A stretch of DNA of 64,000 bases, from NCBI RefSeq assembly GCF_016820535.1, contig NZ_JADHDY010000006.1, forward strand, positions 62,001 through 126,000, given 5' to 3'. This DNA is from Sporosarcina beigongshangi. GTDB lineage: Bacteria > Actinomycetota > Actinomycetes > Actinomycetales > Micrococcaceae. Positions 45,290 to 54,156 of the stretch are shown in pieces. The translations under genes and the position numbers were made by a program. How positions within the stretch are numbered: position 1 is the stretch's first letter; the number at the start of each line of letters is the position of its first letter. Under the pieces are notes generated by a model. The model had not been told where the DNA came from and did not search any database. It was given only the letters and a program-made list of their open reading frames with translations.

Positions 45290-46873
45290 TCAGCGGTCCA
45301 CAGAAACGGCCAGCAACAATTCAGGGGCACGCTTGTTATAAAGAGCGGCACCTACGTTGATGCCCACAGCCACGTACACCACGGCCAGGACGGCACCGGC
45401 GGCAAGTGCCGGCCAGGCAAGCGTTGTTTGGCCCTGGACAAGGTCAATGACCAGGAACACACCCACCGGGGCGCAAAGGACCAACGCACCGAAGAAACCG
45501 GACATCTGCACCAGGGTGGCCAAGAAGCTGTTGCCCGGCTTGGCCTTCATGGGGCTCTCCCCCGGCAGCGGCACGTTCATGGTGAACCGGGCCGAGAAGA
45601 TGCTGGCCAGGCCCAGTCCTGCACCTGTTGCCGCCAGCATGAGCCCCAGCATGCCCGGATAGGCGGCCCAGTTCCCTGAGGCAATGGCCCCGGCAAATGT
45701 GAACAGCAGGCCCAGTGGCAGTGCCAGCACGCCGGCGGCCATGACACGTCCGGTCCTGTCGTCGCGGCCCGAGAGGCCTGTGGCCAGGTGCAGGGCAAAG
45801 GCCGTGTTGTCATAGGAGACGTCGGATGAGATGCTCCACGCCACCAGGAATGCGGCGAACGCACCCCCATATCCGAGGATGAGCCCCATCGAGGCGAGCC
45901 CGCCGGACTGCGACGCCGCAAACATCATGACCAGTGGCAAAAGCGGTGCGATGACCAGGCCTGCGCTGTAGCGGGGGTCCCGGAACCAGTACGTCAGGCA
46001 GCGGGCTGCGACAGCCCCGGCCGGGGTCTGCGGAAACATGCCAAAGAATCCCATCTTGCCGGCGCTGCGGCTGGTGCTGCCGGCGTAGGCAGGGGTGACC
46101 AGCGCCTTGGCGAGGCACGTCTGCCAGATCCACAGCAGCACGGCGAGCGTGGCCAGGGCGATCAGGAACTTCAGGGCCGCGGGGCCAAAGGCTCCGCCGG
46201 ACATGTCTGCCGGAACGGCCCAGATGGCGCCGAGCGGCGTCCACGACAGGGTGTCGGCCAGCTTCGGCAGATAGGCGGAGAAGTCGCTGAGCCCGGTGGA
46301 AATGCCGGCCATGATCGGCCCCAGCAGCATCAGCGGCACCAGCATGACGATCCCGCTGACGTCCTTGAACCGGCGCGACGAGGCCAGGCTGGTGCTCGCA
46401 GCAGTCATGGCACGGGCGGCAACCACGCAGGTCAGTGCCGCCAGCGCACCGCAGACCAGGGCTGCGGCGGCCGCAATGGGATGCTGCCAGTACGCTGCCG
46501 CGGTTCCCATGGCTGCAATCAAGGTGATGATCCCGGGGATGCCAATGAAGCTGGACAGCGCCAGGCCGGCCAGCAGGCTCCTCATTGGGATGGCGTAGGT
46601 GGTGAACCGGGCCGGGTCGAGGGTCATGTCCAGGCCGGAAAGCACCACAGGAACAATGAGCCATCCCACGAACAGCGCCGACCCTGCCAGCACCAGGACC
46701 GTGCCGATCAGCGCAGTGTCGGCCGCGCCGAGGACTGCGAGGCCCACAAGGACCATGACCAGCATGCCCAGGCCGTACAGGCCGCCGATGATCAGGCCCA
46801 CCAGCTGCCACGGGGTGCGCTTGAAGGAGTTGCGCAGCAGGTCGAGTTTGAGTTTTAGGAGGTGCGCAACCAC
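45290..46873 (-). CDS. ABC exporter permease, large type
   Basis: A 527-residue membrane protein with about twelve hydrophobic helices, coded just after an ABC ATPase. No soluble domain is apparent. It starts at GTG 46873, overlapping the ATPase gene by 19 nt, with GGGG upstream. The longer open frame is a shadow of the ATPase gene. Proteins of this type act as exporters or in envelope stress; the substrate is unknown. Confidence 0.75.
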   Translation of the reverse strand: MVAHLLKLKLDLLRNSFKRTPWQLVGLIIGGLYGLGMLVMVLVGLAVLGAADTALIGTVLVLAGSALFVGWLIVPVVLSGLDMTLDPARFTTYAIPMRSLLAGLALSSFIGIPGIITLIAAMGTAAAYWQHPIAAAAALVCGALAALTCVVAARAMTAASTSLASSRRFKDVSGIVMLVPLMLLGPIMAGISTGLSDFSAYLPKLADTLSWTPLGAIWAVPADMSGGAFGPAALKFLIALATLAVLLWIWQTCLAKALVTPAYAGSTSRSAGKMGFFGMFPQTPAGAVAARCLTYWFRDPRYSAGLVIAPLLPLVMMFAASQSGGLASMGLILGYGGAFAAFLVAWSISSDVSYDNTAFALHLATGLSGRDDRTGRVMAAGVLALPLGLLFTFAGAIASGNWAAYPGMLGLMLAATGAGLGLASIFSARFTMNVPLPGESPMKAKPGNSFLATLVQMSGFFGALVLCAPVGVFLVIDLVQGQTTLAWPALAAGAVLAVVYVAVGINVGAALYNKRAPELLLAVSVDR

Positions 46874-47646
46874 TGCAACCCCGCCGTCTGGTTCCGGCCG
46901 CCGACAAGTTCCACGAACTTGTCTTCCAGGCTCATGCCGCCACGCACCTCGTCCACCGTTCCGGCGGCCAGGACGCGGCCGCCGGCGATCACTGCCACGT
47001 GGTCGCACATGCGCTGGACCAGGTCCATCACATGGCTGGAGACAATGACCGTGCCGCCGGAATTGACGTAGTCGTGCAGTATGTCGCGGATGTTGGCCGC
47101 GGAAACCGGGTCAACGGACTCGAACGGTTCATCCAGCACCAGCAGGCTGGGAGCATGGATCAAGGCCGCCGCCAGGGCGATCTTCTTGGTCATGCCCGCC
47201 GAGTAGTCCACCACCAGGGTGCCGGCATCCTTGGTGAGGTCCAGCGCTGCCAACAGGTCCTTGACCCGCTCCGCCACAGTGTCCTTGTCCATGCCGCGCA
47301 GCAGTCCGGAATAGGTCACCAGCTGCTCGCCGCTGAGACGGTCGAACAGGCGGACGCCGTCGGGCAGCAGGCCCATGAGCTTCTTGGCTTCCAGCGGCTT
47401 GGCCCAAACATCCACACCCTGGACAAGCACCTGCCCGGCATCGGGGCGGAGCAGTCCCGTGGCCATGGACAGGGAGGTGGTCTTGCCGGCGCCGTTGGGG
47501 CCCACGAGACCGTAAAAGGAGCCTGCTGGAACGTCCAGGGAGATGTTGTCGACGGCGATCTTCTCGCCAAAACGCTTGGCGATTCCACGGATGGACAGGG
47601 CTGGCGGCCGTGTCCCGCCGGACGAGGGCGCAATAGGGTTAGTCAT
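46855..47646 (-). CDS. ABC transporter ATP-binding protein
   Basis: A 263-residue ATPase with Walker A GPNGAGKTTSLSMATGL near residue 40, a variant signature YSAGMTKKIALAAAL and Walker B LLVLDEPFESVDPVSA. SAGM in place of SGGQ is a known variant of exporter ATPases. It is coupled to the large permease downstream. The gene has its own leader in a 391-nt repeat-bearing gap. Confidence 0.87.
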   Translation of the reverse strand: MTNPIAPSSGGTRPPALSIRGIAKRFGEKIAVDNISLDVPAGSFYGLVGPNGAGKTTSLSMATGLLRPDAGQVLVQGVDVWAKPLEAKKLMGLLPDGVRLFDRLSGEQLVTYSGLLRGMDKDTVAERVKDLLAALDLTKDAGTLVVDYSAGMTKKIALAAALIHAPSLLVLDEPFESVDPVSAANIRDILHDYVNSGGTVIVSSHVMDLVQRMCDHVAVIAGGRVLAAGTVDEVRGGMSLEDKFVELVGGRNQTAGLQWLRTS

Positions 47647-47807
47647 GTTGCCAGACTAACAATTGCGGCGCCCGCCGCGGCTGATCCCAAAGGATGACTT
47701 TGCCCGCCCGGCGCTGCCTGCAACTGTTCTTCGGACGGCGTCCGGGGTTGCTTGCGTGGCCGGGCCCGTCGCTGCCTCCGGACCGCGTCCGGGGAGCCCG
47801 ACCGAAG

Positions 47808-47932
47808 AATGATCCCGATCCCGCCTTTCGATGCCGGGATCCCGGCCTCATGAAGCACGATCGGGATCATTTTTCGCAGCGGCCTGTCCCTGCGGTGCAG
47901 CATCGACGGCGCAAGGCGGGATCGGCGTCATT
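47808..47932. repeat. Palindromic intergenic element, copy B
   Basis: This element lies in the 391-nt gap between the ABC ATPase start and the YbbN-like gene. Bases 47808-47851 match 41527-41570 at 41 of 44 positions, and it ends with the same GGCGGGATCGGCGTCATT. An internal inverted pair, ATGATCCCGATC and GATCGGGATCAT, flanks the first part. The remaining gap (47647-47807) shows no gene. Confidence 0.8.
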
Positions 47933-47957
47933 ATTCGCCACTGCGCCCGTCCGAACA

Positions 47958-48019
47958 CCGTGAGTTCTCAGATATGGCCCCCAAATCAGCATTTGGGGGC
48001 CATATCTGAGAACTCACGG
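47958..48019. repeat. Perfect 29-bp inverted repeat
   Basis: A 29-bp stem with no mismatch (47958-47986 with 47991-48019) and a 4-nt loop CAGC lies 19 nt after the YbbN-like gene stop. No T-run follows on either strand, so it is a poor classical terminator. It may stabilise RNA 3' ends or mark a mobile palindrome. Confidence 0.85.
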
Positions 48020-48037
48020 GACGGAGCGGGCCTCGTC

Positions 48038-48979
48038 CTAGAACAGTGCCCGGGCCAGGGCCTGGCGGGATGCGGAGACGCGGGGATCGCTGACGCCCAC
48101 AACGTCGTACAGCTCCAGCAGCCGGACGCGAACTTCGTCGCGTTCGGGTCCGAAGTGGGTGCCGATGTAGGCCACGAGCCGGGCCAGCGCGTCCTCCACG
48201 TGGCCGCCCGTGACATCAAGGTCCGCCACGGCCAGTGCTGCCTCGAGGTCGTCCTGGTCGGCGGCCGCGCGGGCACGGAATGCCTCGGCCTGGACCACGT
48301 TGATCTCGGCGGTGCGTCGCATCAGGTGCACCTGCGCCAGTCCGATCTTGGCGGCGGCGTCGGCCGGCATTTCGGCCAGGGCCTTCTCATAGCTTGACTG
48401 CGCGAGGGTCAGGTCCCCGGCGTCGATGGCGTCCCGGGCGGCCTGGTGCAGGGGCGGCAGCGGCGCCTCCTCCGGCTCCGCGCCCGCTTCGCCGCCCAGT
48501 GATCCGGTGACCCCGTTGCTGGCGGCCACCTTGAGCAGCTCGGTGAGGAACTCCTGGATCTGGGCCTCGGGCAGTTCGCCCTCAAACATGGGGACCGGCT
48601 GGCCATTGATCAGTGCAACCACGGTGGGGACGGCGGTGATGCCGAACGCCTGTGCGATCTGCGGACTGGAATCAACGTCCACGCGGCCCAGGGCAATCTT
48701 GCCGCCGTTGTCATTCATGAGCTTTTCCAGCACCAGGTTCAGCTGCGCGGCCTGCTGGGAGCGGCCCGACCCCAGCGAGACCACGACAGGCACCTTTTGG
48801 GAGAGCTGGACAAATTCCTGGAAGCTTTGCTCATTGACGTCGACGGCGAATTGCGAACCGCCGGCGGGGGCGCCTGATGCGGCGGCCGCGGCCCGGGTCT
48901 TCAGGGCTGAAAGGTCGACGGCGCCACGCAGGTTGATCCCGGGCGTTCCGCTGGCAGGCAAGGGGCTATTTTGGCTCAT
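48038..48979 (-). CDS. YbbN-like thioredoxin-fold/TPR co-chaperone
   Basis: A 313-residue protein with a thioredoxin fold (about residues 40-150; IALGRVDVDSSPQIAQAFGI and VPTVVALINGQP, with the cis-proline) followed by TPR-like helices (190-313). The active-site CxxC is missing: that site reads SLGSGRSQQAA. Like E. coli YbbN it therefore should not be a disulfide oxidoreductase but a chaperone-type adaptor. It is followed after 19 nt by a large hairpin. Confidence 0.83.
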   Translation of the reverse strand: MSQNSPLPASGTPGINLRGAVDLSALKTRAAAAASGAPAGGSQFAVDVNEQSFQEFVQLSQKVPVVVSLGSGRSQQAAQLNLVLEKLMNDNGGKIALGRVDVDSSPQIAQAFGITAVPTVVALINGQPVPMFEGELPEAQIQEFLTELLKVAASNGVTGSLGGEAGAEPEEAPLPPLHQAARDAIDAGDLTLAQSSYEKALAEMPADAAAKIGLAQVHLMRRTAEINVVQAEAFRARAAADQDDLEAALAVADLDVTGGHVEDALARLVAYIGTHFGPERDEVRVRLLELYDVVGVSDPRVSASRQALARALF

Positions 48980-49049
48980 TGACTCACTCTAACTCGCTTG
49001 GTCCGGGCGGTCTGCAGTTCTCGCCGCGGGTGAAACTTGGGCTTGCGAA

Positions 49050-49077
49050 GGGGCGGGCGCCCTGTGGCGCCCGCCCC
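49050..49077 (-). terminator. GC hairpin after the large membrane protein gene
   Basis: A perfect 12-bp GC stem (49050-49061 with 49066-49077) with loop CTGT begins 9 nt after the stop at 49086 on the minus strand. It lacks a clear T-run but is well placed as a terminator. Confidence 0.6.
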
Positions 49078-49085
49078 TGCGGCTG

Positions 49086-51197
49086 CTACTTGAAGGACCC
49101 TCCGACCAGCGCGCGGTTGGCGGAGATCACGTTCAGCTGGGTGTCGCCGCCGGCCGGCGGGATGTAGATGACGACCGGTTCGGCGTAGCTGAGGTTGAAG
49201 CCGGTGGTGGTTTCCTTGCCGCCCGTGAAGACGGCGGCGTCGTCTCCCACGGTCAGCGTGGCGTCGGCCTTGCTGGTGGCGTCGATGCCAAAGGTGTAGC
49301 CCACCACGACCATGGCGCCGCCGTCGGCCGTGCGCAGCGACACCGCGGAGTCAAGATCGCCCGTGTGGCTAAAGACGTAGTCCGCATCCTTGGCGTTGTC
49401 GACGATCTGCTTCTGCAGGTCCTGGACGCTGGTGATGTAGATGTTGTCCTTGAACGTGTCCACATACTGGCTGTCGGCCTTGGTCAGCCGGTCGCTCAGC
49501 GCGGCGATTGCGGCATCCGGGGCCATGAGGAGCCCGTCGGCCGAGTCGATCTTCACCTCGGCGGTGCCTTCCTTGTCAACCTTGGGGAACGTCTCACCGG
49601 GCAGCAGCGGTGTTGCCTGGACCAGCTTGTAGTTCTCGCGGGGGTTGGCTTGGACCAGCGTGAGCAGTTGCGGCAGCTCGTTGTTGTCGCCCTTGGTGAC
49701 AAGCATTGCCGAGCGGGGCCAGTCGGCCTTGGTGGACACCACAGTGGACAGCAGTTTCGTGGCGTTGACGGGCTCCGGTGCGGCCTCGCTCTCCACCGAC
49801 GCACGCACCTTGTAGTTGGCCGTGCGCATCGCCAGCGCCATGCCTCCCACGCGGGGCTCCAGGTCCTTGGCGTTCCGGGAGTTGTCGCCGGAGCCGGCAG
49901 TTGTGGCCACGGCGGCGGCGATGCGTTCGACCTGGCTGGACAACAGGTTGGGGAAGCCGGCGGCAGCAGCCTCCGGCGTCGGGGTGGCGGCCGCGGTGGC
50001 GCTGGGGTCCGCAGCCTCGGACGCGGCGGCGCTGCTGGGTGCAGGCTCGGGTGCGGGGGTGGTCTCGGCCATGGCCGGGCTGATGCTGCCGGCCAGCAGC
50101 ACGGCAGCCAGGGCGGAGCCCCAGCGTGCCTTCATGCTCATGGACCGGCCGCCGTCCCAGCGCTTGCGGCTTTCGCCGCGGCTGGAACCATCGGATCCGC
50201 CGGGGCGGCGGTAGCGGGTGCCGCCCGAGCCCGTGCCGGGACCGGAGTGCTTGTCGTCGTCGTCGGAATCCTTGGCGGGCGGTTCTTCAGCAGGTGATTC
50301 CTCGATGGCGTCGTCTGCGGAATCCTGCAGGACCCGGGGCAGTGCCGAGGCGGCATCGCCGGCGGTCGCAGCGGGAGCCGCGCCGGCACCGGCGTCGGAC
50401 ACGGGCGCGGAAGCGGCACCCGTGCGGCGGCGCTCGTCGGCGATCGTTGCCGGGGAAGCCGCGGCGTTGGCCTTGTCCCGGGCGGCCAGGATCCGTGCCA
50501 CCTCGAGGGCGCCGGTTTCGGGATCGTTGGGCACGCGCCCGGCTGCGCGGCGGCCCGGCACGGCGGCGGAAACCACTGCCGGCTTGGGCTTGCGCGGCAC
50601 CATGAAGAACAGCAGTGCGGCCAGCGCGAGCAGGGCCGAACCTGCCACCATCAGCGGCACGGCCCAGGGCGTGCCAACCTCATTTTCCACGGTGATGGAG
50701 ACGTTGGTGGGGGCCGCCGCCTTGCCGTCGGAGGAGAGCAGCAGCGCCCAGTCCCCGTGGCCGGGTGCCTGCCAGGTGTAGTTGAGCTCGCCGGTGGCCT
50801 TTTCCTCGGAGACCCACATGTCGGAGCCGGCCGGATTGGGCACCTCAGCGGCGCCCTTGGCGCTTTGGGCGGCCAGTGCGGTGAAGTCTGCGTTTGCGCC
50901 GCCGATGGTGGTGTGCGCGGCGTCGCCGATCCAACCGGCAATGTCACGCTCGCGCGCAACGGCCAGCTGGATGACGCCTTCACCCTTGATGGTCAGGGTG
51001 AACTTGCCGTCGCTGGTCTTGAGCAGCTCGGGGCTGATGACGGTCAGCGGGGTGGGCGAAAGCGCCGCCGGCGCACTGGCCGTCAGAGTGGCAGGGGGCT
51101 GCCAGATTGTCCGCTGCCCGATGCCAAGTCCCAGCACGACGAGACCCAGCACCGCCAGGACGATTGCAATTTTTGAACGCAAGAAAATACCTAACAT
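49086..51197 (-). CDS. Large membrane protein with two extracytoplasmic domains, unknown function
   Basis: A 703-residue protein of no family I recognise. Apparent layout: helix 1 (residues 8-27), an outer domain (28-178), helix 2 (179-200), a cytoplasmic charged, Ala-rich linker of about 150 residues with an acidic DSDDDDK patch, helix 3 (356-377, looks like a signal peptide ending SPAMAE), then a second outer domain (378-703). It might be a fusion of two once-separate secreted proteins. A second start at the internal MSMKARWG is possible. It lies upstream of the YbbN-like gene on the same strand and may be a conserved actinobacterial partner. Confidence 0.65.
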   Translation of the reverse strand: MLGIFLRSKIAIVLAVLGLVVLGLGIGQRTIWQPPATLTASAPAALSPTPLTVISPELLKTSDGKFTLTIKGEGVIQLAVARERDIAGWIGDAAHTTIGGANADFTALAAQSAKGAAEVPNPAGSDMWVSEEKATGELNYTWQAPGHGDWALLLSSDGKAAAPTNVSITVENEVGTPWAVPLMVAGSALLALAALLFFMVPRKPKPAVVSAAVPGRRAAGRVPNDPETGALEVARILAARDKANAAASPATIADERRRTGAASAPVSDAGAGAAPAATAGDAASALPRVLQDSADDAIEESPAEEPPAKDSDDDDKHSGPGTGSGGTRYRRPGGSDGSSRGESRKRWDGGRSMSMKARWGSALAAVLLAGSISPAMAETTPAPEPAPSSAAASEAADPSATAAATPTPEAAAAGFPNLLSSQVERIAAAVATTAGSGDNSRNAKDLEPRVGGMALAMRTANYKVRASVESEAAPEPVNATKLLSTVVSTKADWPRSAMLVTKGDNNELPQLLTLVQANPRENYKLVQATPLLPGETFPKVDKEGTAEVKIDSADGLLMAPDAAIAALSDRLTKADSQYVDTFKDNIYITSVQDLQKQIVDNAKDADYVFSHTGDLDSAVSLRTADGGAMVVVGYTFGIDATSKADATLTVGDDAAVFTGGKETTTGFNLSYAEPVVIYIPPAGGDTQLNVISANRALVGGSFK

Positions 51198-51391
51198 CAG
51201 ATGAACACTGCAGTGATCGTTAGTCTCAAGAGTAACCGAACCGTTATCAATAGGTCACACGTATTTGACATTTGTCACGTTCCCGGAGGCCGCGGTTCGT
51301 GATCATGCTCACCCCGCGCTGGTACTCTCGAGAAACAATTGAGCACCGGCCGGACTCCTTTCCATCCGGCCCCGATCCAAAGGCCTAGACA

Positions 51392-52816
51392 GTGAGTTCC
51401 TCCCCCGACAGCAGCGGGCCCGCCCCGGAGTCCAACGACCGGCCTGACCGGGACCCCGCGCAGGATGCCGTGCACGACGGCGGAAACACCCCGCCTCCCG
51501 CTGTGGCCGGGACCTCCGGCGGTTCACCAGGCGACGGTGACGGGACGGCAGGCGGTGCGCTTCCCCCGGCCGCGCCAGTGGCCGCCCCCGTGGCCGCCGC
51601 TGCAACCCAGCGCCGCGGGGTGGTGCGCAAGTCCAAGGCGTTCCCCACCTGGCTGTTGAAAAAGGTCAGCCAACCCATCCCCGGGGCCCAGCCGCGGGTG
51701 CGCTTCGACCTGCCCGTGGAGCCGGAGGAAGGGGCCGGCCAGGCGGCGGCAACCGCCGCACACGAGCCAGGCACGGGTTCCATCCTGCGCCACCCCATCT
51801 ATTTCGGCTTCATGGGGACCGTGGGCGTGGGCATTGCCCTGGCCCTCAGCTACATGCTGGCCAACACCCAGTCCCTCCTGTTGTGGATTGTCACCGCCAT
51901 GTTCATCGCACTGGGCCTGGACCCGGTGGTGCGGTGGCTGGAAAAGCGCAAGGTTCCACGCCCCCTGGGCATCATCTCGGTGCTCCTGGCACTGCTGGGC
52001 CTGGTGGCGATTTTCTTTGCCACCCTTATCCCCACCATCATCGAGCAGACCACCCAGCTGGTGGTCCGGGCACCGATCTGGATCAAGGACTTCCTGAATT
52101 CTGATTTCTTCCGCCAGCTGGATGTGCAGTACCACGTACTGGACACCATCAACGACCAAGTGGCCAAGTTCTTCCAGGATGCGCAGGCCCTGGGCGGCAT
52201 CTTCGGCGGCGTGGTCGGCGTGGGCACCACCATCGCCAACGGATTGTTTGGCACCCTGATTGTGCTGGTGCTGAGCCTGTATTTCCTGGCCTCGCTGCCC
52301 GCCATCAAGCAGTGGGCATACCGGCTGGCACCCCGGTCCCGGCGCGGTCGGGTGGAGGAACTGAGCGAGGAAATCACCCGTGGCGTGGGCAACTACGTGA
52401 TCGGGCAGGTCTGCGTGGCCTTCCTCAACGCGACCTTCGCCTTCATCATCATGAGCATCCTGAACGTCCCGTTCAGTGTTCTGCTGGCATTCGTGGTGGC
52501 CCTCCTGGCGTTCATCCCGCTGGTGGGCGGGATGATTGCGGCCATTGTGGTCATCGCTGTCAGCCTGACCGGCGGCTGGCAGACGGCCGTCATCTACGCC
52601 ATCTGTTACTTCGCCTACCTGCAGTTCGAGGCGTACTTCATCTCCCCGCGCATCATGCAAAAGGCCGTTGCCGTCCCGGGGGCCGTGGCCGTGATTTCGG
52701 TGATCGCCGGCGGCAGCCTTCTGGGGGTGCTCGGGGCCCTCATCGCCATCCCCACCGCCGCCGCCATCATGCTCCTGGTCAAGGAAGTCTTCATCGCCCG
52801 GCAGGACCACAACTAG
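51392..52816 (+). CDS. AI-2E family (PF01594-type) transporter
   Basis: A 474-residue membrane protein with about eight helices, preceded by roughly 120 residues of Pro/Ala/Gly-rich disordered cytoplasmic sequence. The core blocks FIALGLDPVVRWLEKRKVPR, VAFLNATFAFIIM and FIPLVGGMIAAIVV are typical of the AI-2E/YdiK/PerM family. The name reflects one member; transport of autoinducer-2 is not implied. The start is GTG 51392. It is divergent from the large membrane protein gene, with a 194-nt promoter gap between. Confidence 0.87.
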   Translation: MSSSPDSSGPAPESNDRPDRDPAQDAVHDGGNTPPPAVAGTSGGSPGDGDGTAGGALPPAAPVAAPVAAAATQRRGVVRKSKAFPTWLLKKVSQPIPGAQPRVRFDLPVEPEEGAGQAAATAAHEPGTGSILRHPIYFGFMGTVGVGIALALSYMLANTQSLLLWIVTAMFIALGLDPVVRWLEKRKVPRPLGIISVLLALLGLVAIFFATLIPTIIEQTTQLVVRAPIWIKDFLNSDFFRQLDVQYHVLDTINDQVAKFFQDAQALGGIFGGVVGVGTTIANGLFGTLIVLVLSLYFLASLPAIKQWAYRLAPRSRRGRVEELSEEITRGVGNYVIGQVCVAFLNATFAFIIMSILNVPFSVLLAFVVALLAFIPLVGGMIAAIVVIAVSLTGGWQTAVIYAICYFAYLQFEAYFISPRIMQKAVAVPGAVAVISVIAGGSLLGVLGALIAIPTAAAIMLLVKEVFIARQDHN

Positions 52817-52851
52817 GCACGGCGGCCCACACGTTCCGGCCCTGCCCAAGC

Positions 52852-52901
52852 ACGACGGCGGGAGCCCGCCTTCAGCAACAAAGGTGGGCTCCCGCCGTCG
52901 T
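52852..52901. terminator. Bidirectional terminator between convergent genes
   Basis: A 21-bp stem with a single G-T pair (52852-52872 with 52881-52901) and an 8-nt loop lies between the AI-2E family gene and the convergent hydrolase gene. Its position between two stops 103 nt apart supports use in both directions. Confidence 0.75.
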
Positions 52902-52918
52902 ACTTGTGCGTGGACCTC

Positions 52919-53710
52919 TCAGGCCGGCATCGTGGCCACGGGGCCGTGCCACTCGGCCGGCAGCTCGAGCGCACTGCCCAGCACCGTGGAGGCGATTTCA
53001 TTCAGCGCGCGGGAGGCGTACCGCTCCCCCACCCACAGGTGCTTTGCCCCGTCCACGGCCACCAGCCTGGCCTGCGGCACGCGCGCAAAGCGCTCCGCGG
53101 CGGCGGCCGGTTGAAGGTAGTCGTCAAACTCGGGAACCAGCACCGTCAGCGGCTTCCCGGACGCCGCCCAGGCATCGAGGTCGGCGTCAACGGCCCGGTG
53201 CAGCGGGGGCGAGAGCAGGACGGCACCTTCAACGGCGTCGGACACGGGGGGCAGGGCGCCATACTTGAGCACCAACTCGGTGCCGAAGGACCAGCCCAGC
53301 AGCCAGCGGTTGGGCAGCCCGCGGTCCACCGCAAACTGCACCGCGGCCTCGACGTCGGCCCGCTCGCCGATGCCCTCTTCAAAGGCACCGTCACTGGTGC
53401 CCCGCGGGGATGATGTGCCGCGGGTGTTAAAGCGCAGGACCGCGATGCCGGCCAGTGCCGGAAGCCGGTAGGAGGCCTTCTTGTAGACATGCGAATCCAT
53501 GAAGCCGCCATGGGTGGGCAGCGGGTGGAGGGTGATCAGCGTGGCGCGAACAACGCCGTCGGCCGGCAGCGCCAGCTCACCCACCAGGGTGAGCCCGTCG
53601 CTGGTGCGCAGCTCGATGTTCTCCCGGACGGCCGGCAGGATGGTGGAGGCGCGGATGGCCGTGGGCGCGTCGGCGGTGGCATAGGCAAGGGAGGCGGGAT
53701 CGAAAACCAT
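52919..53710 (-). CDS. Alpha/beta hydrolase
   Basis: A 263-residue hydrolase with the nucleophile elbow LLGWSFGTELVL, the segment ITLHPLPTHGGFMDSHV around the oxyanion site, an acid in VPEFDD and a histidine in VDGAKHLWVG. It resembles the dienelactone-hydrolase/YheT-like class of serine hydrolases. The ATG at 53710 was chosen because the upstream frame is a shadow of the neighbouring gene. Substrate unknown. Confidence 0.83.
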   Translation of the reverse strand: MVFDPASLAYATADAPTAIRASTILPAVRENIELRTSDGLTLVGELALPADGVVRATLITLHPLPTHGGFMDSHVYKKASYRLPALAGIAVLRFNTRGTSSPRGTSDGAFEEGIGERADVEAAVQFAVDRGLPNRWLLGWSFGTELVLKYGALPPVSDAVEGAVLLSPPLHRAVDADLDAWAASGKPLTVLVPEFDDYLQPAAAAERFARVPQARLVAVDGAKHLWVGERYASRALNEIASTVLGSALELPAEWHGPVATMPA

Positions 53711-53720
53711 GCCCTTCAGC

Positions 53721-54053
53721 CTACCGGTACCGGTAGCTCCGGCTCCGCCAGCAGTTGCTGTGCCAGTGCCGGCGCTCGCGCAGGGCGGCCTCGTCGCCAA
53801 ACATGGCATCCTCGCGCCACACCACCAGGTGGGCCACGCCCGGCAGCACGGAATGGTGGCAGCCGGGGCAGGTGTAGACCTTTTGCGCGTTCCCCACGCT
53901 GATGGTGCGGACCGTCCAGGTCCCGTCCGGCGCGGATTCGGTGGAGGGCATTCCCATGCGCAGCCGGGAGATGTCCAGTTCCTCCCCGCCGGGCTCCTGG
54001 CGTCCGCCTTTGGCGGGCATTGTGCGGCGGCGGGGGCGGTTGGAGCGGGGCAT
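53721..54053 (-). CDS. Small zinc-ribbon-like protein, unknown function
   Basis: A 110-residue protein starting with a basic stretch (PRSNRPRRR) and holding [18 protein letters not shown] and a later HWHSNCW, which together look like a metal site. It is likely conserved in Micrococcaceae; I know no function. It lies 10 nt upstream of the hydrolase gene on the same strand and is divergent from nucS, so the promoter for both directions must lie in the 103-nt gap. Confidence 0.7.
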   Translation of the reverse strand: MPRSNRPRRRTMPAKGGRQEPGGEELDISRLRMGMPSTESAPDGTWTVRTISVGNAQKVYTCPGCHHSVLPGVAHLVVWREDAMFGDEAALRERRHWHSNCWRSRSYRYR

Positions 54054-54156
54054 GCATCCATTGTGCCGCACCCGGCAGGAGCGCGCGAAGCCGGCAGTGG
54101 CGGCGGTTTTGCATCGCGGGGCACGGCCCGGCGCTCCACCCGCTAGAGTGGAACGC

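Noticed and set aside
51392-52816. Autoinducer-2 exporter linked to quorum sensing
   Set aside because: The family name is historical and members transport varied compounds; no luxS gene is in the window.
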